Of a DNA stretch of 64,000 bases, positions 27,648-34,606 are shown piece after piece. Position numbers and translations under genes: made by a program. This stretch comes from an uncultured Bacilli bacterium (GTDB taxonomy: Bacteria; Bacillota_I; Bacilli_A; RF39; UBA660): contig CAKPSB010000006.1 in NCBI GenBank assembly GCA_934183155.1, positions 1 to 64,000 on the forward strand, written 5' to 3'. A model generated the notes under the pieces. That model did no database searches, was not told the origin of the DNA, and saw only the letters and a list, made by a program, of their open reading frames with translations. The first letter of the stretch is position 1, and each line of letters begins with the position of its first letter.

Positions 27648-27845
27648 CTAAATGAATTTTGTATTGATAAAAAAATCATATAAAAAATTTACTACTAAAT
27701 ACGCTAAAGCCATGCTGATAAGTAAATATAATACTCTTGACGAATAGTATCTATTTTTTTTAAATATTCCTGATATGTTTAGACTTTCTAATGACCAAAT
27801 TGTTATTATTATCACTACGATGTATATAAATCCTTTTAATGCCAT
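27648..27845 (-). CDS. DUF1146 small membrane protein (YwzB-like)
   Basis: A 65-aa protein with two membrane helices separated by a basic loop (FKKNRYYSSR). Pattern and position upstream of spoIID match DUF1146 (B. subtilis YwzB, which lies near murAA-spoIID). Function unknown. The ATG overlaps the rpiB stop codon (TAATG), so it is translationally coupled to rpiB and precedes spoIID by 14 bases. Confidence 0.8.
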   Translation of the reverse strand: MALKGFIYIVVIIITIWSLESLNISGIFKKNRYYSSRVLYLLISMALAYLVVNFLYDFFINTKFI

Positions 27846-28363
27846 TAATTTTTATAACTATCTAGCATTTCAATGCGCTTTTTGTGACGTTCTAGATTGC
27901 TGAAGGGGGTGTTTAAAAATACATCGGTAATGTCTTTTGCTCTATATAATGGCATGCTGCCGCTTATAGCAATTATATTAGCATCATTGTCTTTTCTTGT
28001 ATATTTTGTTTCTTTAATATTATCAACTTTGGCACATCTTACTTTATCAATTTTGTTGCAAGCGATGCTTATGCCAATGCCACTTCCACAAATTGCTATG
28101 GCTTTTTCGACATTTCCATCTCTAACTGCTTTTCCCAATTTAAATCCATATTCAGGATAATCATGACTATTTTCATCATCGCATCCGTAGTCAATAACAG
28201 TATAACCTTTCTTGTTTAAATATTTTGTAAGTTTTTGTTTTAATTTATAGCCTCGGTGATCACTAGCAAGACCTATTTTTTTTGTCGGAATATTTATATC
28301 AAGCATTGTTTTTTCTTGATAATTGTTTTTTACTATTTCTTTTAATGATGTTTCTTTTTCCAT
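27845..28363 (-). CDS. rpiB: ribose 5-phosphate isomerase B (RpiB/LacAB family)
   Basis: A 172-aa aldose-ketose isomerase that interconverts ribose 5-phosphate and ribulose 5-phosphate in the pentose phosphate pathway. Motifs: IGLASDHRGYKLK, DYGCDDENSHDYPEYG and the catalytic-Cys block ICGSGIGISIACNK. There is an unusual N-terminal extension of about 25 residues before the Rossmann-type start. I set the ATG at 28363 because AAGGAGGC sits just upstream; a longer frame would run into tRNA-Trp. It starts the rpiB-DUF1146-spoIID-spoIIQ gene string. Confidence 0.92.
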   Translation of the reverse strand: MEKETSLKEIVKNNYQEKTMLDINIPTKKIGLASDHRGYKLKQKLTKYLNKKGYTVIDYGCDDENSHDYPEYGFKLGKAVRDGNVEKAIAICGSGIGISIACNKIDKVRCAKVDNIKETKYTRKDNDANIIAISGSMPLYRAKDITDVFLNTPFSNLERHKKRIEMLDSYKN

Positions 28364-28461
28364 TTTATGCCTCCTTTTTATATTATAACTTTCTTTTGTG
28401 AAATTTTTTAGAATTTTTAAATAAAAGGTCATAAACAGAGCTATGACCTTAGTTTTAATAA

Positions 28462-28537
28462 TGGCAGGGGAAGCAAGACTTGAACTCACGACATTCGGTT
28501 TTGGAGACCGACGTTCTACCAACTGAACTATTCCCCT
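28462..28537 (-). tRNA. tRNA-Trp (anticodon CCA)
   Basis: Reverse strand cloverleaf: acceptor AGGGGAA/TTCCCCT, D arm with GTTCAGTTGGTAGAAC, anticodon stem TCGGT/ACCGA with loop CTCCAAA (anticodon CCA), T arm GAGTTCAAGTC, G73 and encoded CCA. A CCA anticodon reads UGG only, in keeping with UGA being a stop here. Confidence 0.95.
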
Positions 28538-28614
28538 ATTTTTTTTGACAAGTTGATTATATCACATTATTTAAACTTATTCAATGTTTTTTCATATAAT
28601 ATATTGGTGAGAAT

Positions 28615-29043
28615 ATGGCAGTTATAAAATATGTTGAAAAAGAGCGGGACCTTTTGGCAAGACTTATGCGTGCTGAGGCTATTGGCGAAGGTGAGTTAGG
28701 GATGTTGATGGTTGGCAATGTGGTTGTTAACAGAGTTTTAGCTAATTGCTTAACTTTTAAAAATACTAATACTATTTCAAAGGTTTTATATCAAAGTCCT
28801 GGGGGATTTTCAGGAATTGATTCTCCTTTGTTTTTTAGTAATCCTACTACTTTAGAGAAAAATTTAGCTGACAGGGTTATTAAGGGCGAATATTATTATC
28901 CGGCAACACATGCTTTATGGTTTTATGCTCCTAAATCTGGTGAGGCATGTAAAGCAAGTTGGTGGGGGCAATATAATAGTGGAAGGTACAAGAATCATTG
29001 TTTTTATGTTCCTGAGACTGGAATATGTAATGAAATAAGATAA
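28615..29043 (+). CDS. SleB/CwlJ-family spore cortex hydrolase-like protein
   Basis: A 142-aa Hydrolase_2 domain protein. Motifs: the catalytic region LLARLMRAEAIGEGELGMLMVGNVVVNRV, and the family's FSG, ALWFYAP and NHCFY blocks. There is no signal peptide and no peptidoglycan-binding domain, and the length equals CwlJ (142 aa in B. subtilis), which is made in the mother cell and attacks the cortex at germination. The ATG has GGTGAG close upstream. The 80 bases before it contain CATATAAT, like the -10 of SigE/SigK-type promoters, but the -35 is unconvincing. The gene runs opposite to its neighbours. Confidence 0.88.
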   Translation: MAVIKYVEKERDLLARLMRAEAIGEGELGMLMVGNVVVNRVLANCLTFKNTNTISKVLYQSPGGFSGIDSPLFFSNPTTLEKNLADRVIKGEYYYPATHALWFYAPKSGEACKASWWGQYNSGRYKNHCFYVPETGICNEIR

Positions 29044-29045
29044 AA

Positions 29046-29067
29046 GAGACTATTATAAACTAGTCTC
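29046..29067. terminator. terminator between cortex hydrolase and htrA
   Basis: 7-bp stem GAGACTA with TAGTCTC (29046-29052 and 29061-29067, 8-base loop) followed by CTATTTTA on the + strand and TTTTATC on the other. It covers the htrA stop codon. Confidence 0.65.
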
Positions 29068-30133
29068 CTATTTTATGAGTTAATTTTAAAGTTAGCTCTT
29101 TTTCTTTACCATCTCTGTTGACTGTTACTTTAACGGAATCGCCTATATTGTGTTTATAAAGTAGATATTTTAAATGAGCTGAACTTTTAACTGTTGTTCC
29201 ATCTATTTTAGTAATAATATCGTTTTTCTCTAATCCAGCTTTTTCAGCGTCACTATCTTTTTGAACTTCATTTACGATTACGCCTGATTTTACGCCGTTT
29301 ATCTTAATGGTAGAATTATAATATTGTACTTTATCTAAGTCATAAAGTGAAACACCTATAAGTGGTCTTTCTATTGTCTTAGAATTTTCTAGTTTTTCTG
29401 TGCCACTCATGGCTACTTCAATTGGAATGGCAAATCCCATTCCCTCAACTGAGCTTTCAACTAATTTTACAGAATTTACGCCTATAACTTGTCCATTTAT
29501 GTTTACTAATGGGCCACCACTATTTCCTGGATTAATAGATGCGTCTATTTGAATTGCCTCCATCATGTATTGTGTTCCAGAATTAGTTATTGTTATTTCT
29601 CTATTTTCACCTGATATTATTCCTTTGGTAACTGTACCGGCGTAGTCTGTGCTTACTGGAGTTCCAACGGTAAATACTGTGTCACCCACTTTTGATTTTG
29701 AGCTATCTCCTATTTCAGCCACGCCTAATACTTTATCAGCGTTTATTCTAACAACAGCTATGTCCATGTATGAATCGGTTCCTAATACTTTGGCGTCTAC
29801 ATCTTCGCCTGAACTTAAGGTTACTTTTATTTCACTTGCGCCGTCTACAACGTGATTATTTGTCATAATATAACCGTATTTATTATCTTTTTTATAAACA
29901 AAGCCAGAACCATAGCCAGATAATCTACCATTTTGGTAGTTGTTAACGACGACGACTGAGTCGTATACTTTTTCAACTGATTCATTTATTGAATCTTTTG
30001 AGGTTATAGTTACATTTTTTTTGACTGATGTTTGATTATTATTTGTACTTTTTTCATTAAAATACAATGTTCCACAAACGCCTATTGATAAGGCTATTAT
30101 AATCATTACTATATTTATTATTTTTTCTCGCAT
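29060..30133 (-). CDS. htrA: HtrA/DegP-family serine protease with PDZ domain
   Basis: A 357-aa membrane-anchored quality-control protease. N-terminal helix (about 5-25), trypsin-like domain with the triad His94 (NNHVV), Asp124 (YMDIAVV) and Ser205 (NPGNSGGPL), then one PDZ domain (about 265-350, GVIVNEVQKDSDAEKAGLEKNDIITKIDG). It degrades or refolds misfolded exported proteins. Start ATG has TAGGAGGATA upstream, inside the 9-base gap after the Abi-type gene, so the two are probably cotranscribed, which is an odd pairing. Confidence 0.95.
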   Translation of the reverse strand: MREKIINIVMIIIALSIGVCGTLYFNEKSTNNNQTSVKKNVTITSKDSINESVEKVYDSVVVVNNYQNGRLSGYGSGFVYKKDNKYGYIMTNNHVVDGASEIKVTLSSGEDVDAKVLGTDSYMDIAVVRINADKVLGVAEIGDSSKSKVGDTVFTVGTPVSTDYAGTVTKGIISGENREITITNSGTQYMMEAIQIDASINPGNSGGPLVNINGQVIGVNSVKLVESSVEGMGFAIPIEVAMSGTEKLENSKTIERPLIGVSLYDLDKVQYYNSTIKINGVKSGVIVNEVQKDSDAEKAGLEKNDIITKIDGTTVKSSAHLKYLLYKHNIGDSVKVTVNRDGKEKELTLKLTHKIGD

Positions 30134-30142
30134 AATATCCTC

Positions 30143-31075
30143 CTAATCTAATTTTTTTATTTCATACCAATTTTCTGGAAAGCCTATTTTGTTTAATATG
30201 GTTTCTAGAGGAACTGTGTCTATTTTTTCATCTAGCCAATCAACTTCTCTTTTTATTTCATTTATTAATCTTTCAAATTCTTCATTTCTAAGCATTTCCT
30301 TCATTATTATAACTAGACTAAATAGATCGTTTTTACCATAAATATAACCATCTTCTGATTTTGGAATATTTAAAATTTCATGATATTTACTGTCAGGAAC
30401 AACCCTTTGGGTGCGATGGTCATATAACATATCTTCGTGCGCACACACATTTCTAAAGTTTGATAATAATACTAAATAGTCTGACAGTTTGCTTGCTGAT
30501 ATATTATAAACTTTGGCTATTTCATTTTGATCTTCGTTTTTTAATATTCCATAAAATTCAGCCATTATACCAAACGAAAGTATTTTAACAGAAATCCATA
30601 ATGGAATGTATCCATAATTACTTATGTAATGCATGGTTGCCGTATGCTTACGTCCGTTTATTCTAATTTGTCTTTTTACTTTATCTAAAACATCATAAAC
30701 TCGTCTTGATTCTAGGCAATCTTGGGCAAAATTTTTGGGATCTAGATATTCTTTTTCTTTAAACCCGTATTTTTTACTCAGCTGGTAACTCATAATTGAT
30801 TTTATATTGTTTTCAACTATTAATATGTTTTTAAAGAATGTATTGCGCAAGGCTCTATCAAAGACAAATGTGGCATATAGTTCTTCAAATGTTGTTCCTG
30901 GCAAAAATTTTTTATCACCAAATTTGGCCATAAACAAATGTCTATAACCACTTATAAAAAAATAGTTTTCTCTAAAAAGTATTTCTCTAGCCTTTCCTTT
31001 ATCTCTTATTATCAGGCCTTTATTTTCTAATATTTCTACTTGTTCATCTAGTGTTTTGAATATTTTTCCTGTCAC
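30143..31075 (-). CDS. Abi_2 family protein (AbiD/AbiF-like, HEPN-type)
   Basis: A 310-aa protein of the Abi_2 family, which includes phage abortive-infection proteins AbiD and AbiF. Family blocks: N-terminal LDEQVEILENKGLII, RENYFFISGYRHLF, FVFDRALRN and, near residue 211, RNVCAHED, which has the R-x4-H (RNxxAH) form of HEPN ribonucleases. It may cut RNA when triggered by phage. It starts at a GTG with AGAAG upstream and is followed by htrA after 9 bases. Base composition is like its neighbours, so no fresh transfer is visible. The defence function is inferred from the family. Confidence 0.88.
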   Translation of the reverse strand: MTGKIFKTLDEQVEILENKGLIIRDKGKAREILFRENYFFISGYRHLFMAKFGDKKFLPGTTFEELYATFVFDRALRNTFFKNILIVENNIKSIMSYQLSKKYGFKEKEYLDPKNFAQDCLESRRVYDVLDKVKRQIRINGRKHTATMHYISNYGYIPLWISVKILSFGIMAEFYGILKNEDQNEIAKVYNISASKLSDYLVLLSNFRNVCAHEDMLYDHRTQRVVPDSKYHEILNIPKSEDGYIYGKNDLFSLVIIMKEMLRNEEFERLINEIKREVDWLDEKIDTVPLETILNKIGFPENWYEIKKLD

Positions 31076-31140
31076 TTTCTTCTCACCTATGATAATTATA
31101 GCATAAAAACACTTGTCAAATATGATAAAATGGTGAAATT

Positions 31141-31797
31141 TTAATTCGTTAAATATTTTATTGACGCTTTTGTAATGACGTCTGCTAATTTATTTTGATA
31201 AGTTTCGTTTGTTAATAAAGCTCTTTCCCCCGAATTTGAAAGAAATCCTATTTCTAATAATAGCCCAGGTCTGTTTACTCTTCTTTGAAGATATCTAGTA
31301 CTGTTTTCTTTATAATTTCTTTTGGTATTTAAATATTTTTTAAAATAGTCTTGAAAAATAATTGCTAGTTTTTTATTTTCGGGATTAATTGTATCATAAT
31401 GAGCCTCTGCTCCGTGAAGCAAACCTGTATCATCTGCATTTAAATGTATAGAAAGATATAAATCGCAGTTTGATTTATTAATTATGTTTGCTCGTCTTGA
31501 TAAATCACTACGTTTTCTATTCCAAGCATTACCAACGGCTAAATCATAATCACCATATCTGGTTAGGTAGACTGTTGCACCAGCTTTTTTTAGAGCTTTT
31601 TCTATTTTTTTTGTTATTTCTAAGTTTATATCTGATTCTTTTATGTTTTTATAAAAGGCGCCACTATCGACTCCTCCATGACCACTATCTAAATATATTA
31701 CTTTAGATAGTAATGGTAATTTGTTTTCAGCAAAAGTTATATTAAATAAGCATAACGACATTAACAAAGTAAATAATAATAGTGATCTATTTTTCAT
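31141..31797 (-). CDS. cwlD: N-acetylmuramoyl-L-alanine amidase, CwlD-like
   Basis: A 218-aa Amidase_3 enzyme with signal peptide (cleavage near FAE, residue 24). Zinc and catalytic sites are visible: DSGHGGVDSGA (first His), E50 in IKESDINLEITKKI, SIHLNAD (second His) and LLEIGFLSN with the catalytic Glu. Length and the lack of any binding domain match CwlD, which makes muramic-delta-lactam in spore cortex; in C. difficile it needs GerS, and a LolA/GerS-like lipoprotein is at 6.9 kb. The alternative is a vegetative amidase. Start ATG has GGGGGATA upstream. Confidence 0.85.
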   Translation of the reverse strand: MKNRSLLLFTLLMSLCLFNITFAENKLPLLSKVIYLDSGHGGVDSGAFYKNIKESDINLEITKKIEKALKKAGATVYLTRYGDYDLAVGNAWNRKRSDLSRRANIINKSNCDLYLSIHLNADDTGLLHGAEAHYDTINPENKKLAIIFQDYFKKYLNTKRNYKENSTRYLQRRVNRPGLLLEIGFLSNSGERALLTNETYQNKLADVITKASIKYLTN

Positions 31798-31896
31798 AAA
31801 TATCCCCCATAAATTATATGAGTTTATTTATTGTTTAATTATTTTTTATAATATATTTAATGTATTTTTAAAATGATTGTTTTTATTCTTTTATTT

Positions 31897-31916
31897 GAAA
31901 CACCTTTAGGTGTTTT
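31897..31916. terminator. hairpin at the end of the second sortase gene
   Basis: AAACACCTTTAGGTGTTT, a 7-bp stem with 4-base loop that covers the sortase stop codon. The T tract follows only on the + strand, so termination of the leftward transcript is uncertain. Confidence 0.4.
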
Positions 31917-32505
31917 TTAAATATCCGATGATAACTATTTGTTTGTCAAATGATTTACAGGTAATTAGCGTTATCGTTTTTTTGCTTTTATCTCGGAAAA
32001 TTGATACCTTTCCCGTCTTTAATACTTCATATTTTTTTGATATTTCATAAATATAGTTTTGACCTTTGTAATTTATTTCTATCTTATCTTTTAAATTAAG
32101 TTCATCTAAATGTTTGAAATATCCAACGGCCGTATTGCCGCTATGGGCCGCTAATATAAAATTACCTCCTTCGATGTTTGGCAAGGATGATGTTTTTAAT
32201 ATTTCTATGTTCTTATTAACATCATTTAATGGCGAGTCTATATCATACAAGTATTTTTTTAATTTTATTTTAGGAATATTTATGACTCCTATGTAATTGT
32301 TTTGATTTGTTTTTTCTGTTTTTATTTTTATATCTTCTTTTATTTTGTTTGGATTATTTTTTTCTTGATCTTTATTTATTGTATATGTTTCTTTTTTTAT
32401 AGTTCGTTTTGTTTCTTTCAATATGGATATACAAATGAAAAAGCAACCAATTATTATTAAGGCTAAAGCTACTTTTCTAATTTTTTTTATATAAAGCAAG
32501 GCCAT
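31906..32505 (-). CDS. class D-like sortase (copy 2), linked to the adhesin gene
   Basis: A 199-aa sortase: N-terminal membrane helix (about 10-28), Lys-rich linker, then the barrel beginning at YIGVINIPKI. Catalytic His121 (AAHSG) and Cys183 (LITC) are present, but the C-terminal strand reads DKQIVIIGYL, with Gln189 where the catalytic Arg is expected and no Arg after the Cys. The start ATG lies 29 bases inside the upstream adhesin gene with no good ribosome site, suggesting coupled translation. The adjacent LPXTG-like protein is the obvious substrate. It is a diverged paralogue of the sortase at 19.4 kb. Confidence 0.88.
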   Translation of the reverse strand: MALLYIKKIRKVALALIIIGCFFICISILKETKRTIKKETYTINKDQEKNNPNKIKEDIKIKTEKTNQNNYIGVINIPKIKLKKYLYDIDSPLNDVNKNIEILKTSSLPNIEGGNFILAAHSGNTAVGYFKHLDELNLKDKIEINYKGQNYIYEISKKYEVLKTGKVSIFRDKSKKTITLITCKSFDKQIVIIGYLKNT

Positions 32506-33370
32506 GTACTAACATAAAAGTCCCAATAAGTGGAGTAATATCATAAAGTCCCGTGTTTGGAACTTCTATTTCTTCAGGGACTTGTTCGCTTTTTATTTCT
32601 AATGTTGCCTTTTTGTCAGAAGTTGCTCTTAAAGCGGCTAATTTTTGAGATGTTCCCTTACTATAGATTAATAATGGTGCGCTATCATAATATTTTCTTG
32701 TTAATTCTATCTCTTCATTATATGGGGACTCATTTAAAGTGATTATTAGTTGATTGTTTTCTTTAATTATTTTATGATATTTACTTTGCGCTATATCATA
32801 GTCTTCTAACACGTTATTTTCATCTGTTAATGTTACTGTCGTTCCCACTTGGCCTTTTATCAGTTTATTAGCGAAACTAGGCATTAATTTATGCTTAGCT
32901 ATAAGATTTTTTATTTCATCTTTTTCTTTGGTTACATCTATGATATTACCACTATTATTTTTGGCAGTTGACCATGATACATCAATATCACTTTTGATGG
33001 CTTTCCATATTAATTCTTGAGTAGCTATATAATAATATTCTGTATTATGTCCTGGGTATTCATATCCATAATAACCAATAAGTTCAATATATTCTTTAAC
33101 TTCGTTTGATAAATTGATGTTGTCCCAACTGGTAAATATTTCATAATATCTTTGATTTATTTCTACACCAGGTTCTATACAATATGCTATTCTTTCTTTT
33201 AGTTTAAACATAGTAACACCATTTGATTCTATCTTTCCATTTATGTTTAAATTATAGTATATTTCATTTAAATGAATGTAACTTATTTTTGCTTCTTCGG
33301 CTTTAGCAGAATTAAAATAGACTCCAAACAGTAAGATAAAAAATAATAGTAATGAAAATATTTTTTTCAT
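32477..33370 (-). CDS. thioester-domain surface adhesin with LPXTG-like sorting signal
   Basis: A 297-aa cell-wall protein. Signal peptide (cleavage near AKA-EE, residue 24), then a thioester domain: Cys64 in AYCIEPG and Gln118 in ATQELIW are the two residues that form the internal Cys-Gln thioester in TQXA adhesins of Gram-positives. These react covalently with host surface proteins such as fibrinogen. A small beta domain follows, then the sorting signal VPNTG (270-274), a hydrophobic helix and KKN. Start at the ATG with AAAGGAGAAA upstream (33370). The only other domain is short, so the reactive domain would sit close to the wall. Sortase copy 2 follows and overlaps by 29 bases. Confidence 0.85.
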   Translation of the reverse strand: MKKIFSLLLFFILLFGVYFNSAKAEEAKISYIHLNEIYYNLNINGKIESNGVTMFKLKERIAYCIEPGVEINQRYYEIFTSWDNINLSNEVKEYIELIGYYGYEYPGHNTEYYYIATQELIWKAIKSDIDVSWSTAKNNSGNIIDVTKEKDEIKNLIAKHKLMPSFANKLIKGQVGTTVTLTDENNVLEDYDIAQSKYHKIIKENNQLIITLNESPYNEEIELTRKYYDSAPLLIYSKGTSQKLAALRATSDKKATLEIKSEQVPEEIEVPNTGLYDITPLIGTFMLVHGLALYKKN

Positions 33371-33447
33371 ATTTTCTCCTTTCTTTTGCCCCTTCATTTA
33401 TTAACATAGTTTATGTTTTATTAAAATCCTGCTTTATTGAACAAAAA

Positions 33448-33469
33448 AAATTAAGCTTTTGCTTAATTT
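33448..33469 (-). terminator. terminator after rpsR
   Basis: Reverse strand AAATTAAGC-AAAA-GCTTAATTT (33461-33469 with 33448-33456) then TTTTTG. Confidence 0.88.
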
Positions 33470-33685
33470 TTATTTAACGAATGGTAATAAAGCCATAAAT
33501 CTAGCTTTTTTAACTTCGCCAGCTATATATCTTTGGTGTTTAGCGCAGGCACCAGTCATTCTTCTTGGTAAAATTTTGCCTTTATCTAAACTAACATACT
33601 TTTTTACGGTGTCATCTTTATAACTTACATGTTTTCCGGCACACATTTGACATATTTTTCTTTTTCTTCTACGAAATTCTGCCAT
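33470..33685 (-). CDS. rpsR: 30S ribosomal protein S18
   Basis: A 71-aa S18 protein of the small subunit, paired with S6 on the platform. Block KICQMCAGKHVSYKD and the C-terminal LPRRMTGACAKHQRYIAGEVKKARF-type motif (here split) are typical. Cys12, Cys15, Cys47 and His50 form a zinc-ribbon type site, i.e. the zinc-binding form of S18. It is the last gene of rpsF-ssb-rpsR, with a strong terminator directly after. Start ATG has TAGGAGGATAG upstream. Confidence 0.97.
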   Translation of the reverse strand: MAEFRRRKRKICQMCAGKHVSYKDDTVKKYVSLDKGKILPRRMTGACAKHQRYIAGEVKKARFMALLPFVK

Positions 33686-33695
33686 ATCTATCCTC

Positions 33696-34157
33696 CTATT
33701 CTAAGAAATTATCATCAATTGAAACGTTATCCCCAAAATCGGCGAAAGGATCTCCTGCGACATTTACGTTGTTTTGTGGTGTGCTTTGAGCTGGTTCATC
33801 TTGATAATCATATGGTGTTGCAGCTGGTGCACTATTTGAACGACGTGAGTCCAAGAATTGAACGTTATCAGCAACAACATCTGTTGTATAACGTCTATTT
33901 CCATCTTTATCTGTGAAACTTCCTGTTTGAATTCTTCCGTCAATTGAAACCTGACTGCCTTTATCTAGGTAATTAACAATGTTTTCAGCTGTACGTCTCC
34001 AAACAAGGATATTTATAAAATCGGCTTCTCTTTCACCTTGGGCATTATTAAATGTTCTATTTACTGCTAAACTGAATCTTGTATATGGAATATTACTACT
34101 GGTATATCTAAGTTCTGGTTTAGAAGTGATTCTACCTACTAAGCATACTCTATTCAT
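33696..34157 (-). CDS. ssb: single-stranded DNA-binding protein
   Basis: A 153-aa SSB: one OB fold (residues 1-105, NRVCLVGRITSKPELRYTSS, FINILVWRRTAENIVNYLDKGSQV), a short Gln/Ser/Pro-rich linker and the acidic tip DDNFLE, a variant of the usual DDDLPF tip that recruits repair and replication proteins. The place between rpsF and rpsR is the Bacilli-type arrangement. Start ATG is 17 bases after rpsF. Confidence 0.97.
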   Translation of the reverse strand: MNRVCLVGRITSKPELRYTSSNIPYTRFSLAVNRTFNNAQGEREADFINILVWRRTAENIVNYLDKGSQVSIDGRIQTGSFTDKDGNRRYTTDVVADNVQFLDSRRSNSAPAATPYDYQDEPAQSTPQNNVNVAGDPFADFGDNVSIDDNFLE

Positions 34158-34173
34158 TCAACTTCCTCTTTTC

Positions 34174-34464
34174 TTAATCTTCTACTTTTGTAATTAAATG
34201 ACGAACAATATCGTTGTTGATAAGAGCTAAACGGTTGAATTCTTTAATAGCTTTGTCATCTTTAGCTTCAACTTCAAAAACGAAGTAGTAACCACTTTTG
34301 AAATCTTTGATTTCATAAGCTAATTCTCTTTGTCCCATGTTTTCTTCTTTTGTTACTTTAGCACCATTTTCAGTGATAATGCTTGAAAAATCTTTAACAA
34401 CTTTTTTTACTTCTTCTTCACTTAATGTTGGTCTAACGATAAACATGATTTCATAGTTTTTCAT
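34174..34464 (-). CDS. rpsF: 30S ribosomal protein S6
   Basis: A 96-aa S6 protein of the small subunit: KNYEIMFIVRPTLSEEE at the N-terminus, REL-AYEIKDFKSGYYFVF in the middle. It is the first gene of the rpsF-ssb-rpsR operon. S6 with S18 binds its own mRNA leader in many bacteria; the leader here has matching hairpins. Start ATG has AAGGAGGTGG upstream. Confidence 0.97.
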   Translation of the reverse strand: MKNYEIMFIVRPTLSEEEVKKVVKDFSSIITENGAKVTKEENMGQRELAYEIKDFKSGYYFVFEVEAKDDKAIKEFNRLALINNDIVRHLITKVED

Positions 34465-34484
34465 TTTTCCACCTCCTTATGGTC

Positions 34485-34530
34485 TTTTGGCTTTTTTTCA
34501 AAAGCAAGGAGTAAATTAATACTCGGTTTA
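34485..34530 (-). promoter_or_regulatory. candidate S6:S18 autoregulatory leader
   Basis: The rpsF leader on the reverse strand has CCG (complement 34525-34527) at the base of a hairpin GAGTA-TTAATT-TACTC (34510-34514 with 34521-34525). A second hairpin GCTTTT-TGAAA-AAAAGC (34490-34495 with 34501-34506) precedes the ribosome site. A CCG next to a stem is the known S6:S18 recognition feature; the match here is by eye only. Confidence 0.45.
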
Positions 34531-34532
34531 AA

Positions 34533-34541
34533 TTATAACAA
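34533..34541 (-). promoter_or_regulatory. rpsF promoter, extended -10
   Basis: Reverse strand TGTTATAAT (complement 34533-34541): TATAAT with TG one base upstream. The -35 at 17 bases is poor (ATTACT), which fits an extended -10 promoter. Confidence 0.6.
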
Positions 34542-34585
34542 AACACATCAAAAAAGTAAATAGAAAGTGATATTTTTATATATAA

Positions 34586-34606
34586 AAAATGCCCTTATGG
34601 CATTTT
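34586..34606 (-). terminator. terminator after ychF
   Basis: Reverse strand AAAATGCC-ATAAG-GGCATTTT (34599-34606 with 34586-34593) followed by TTATATAT. Confidence 0.8.

Noticed and set aside
28364..28522. Upstream extension of rpiB
   Set aside because: It crosses tRNA-Trp; a strong AAGGAGGC sits before the ATG at 28363.
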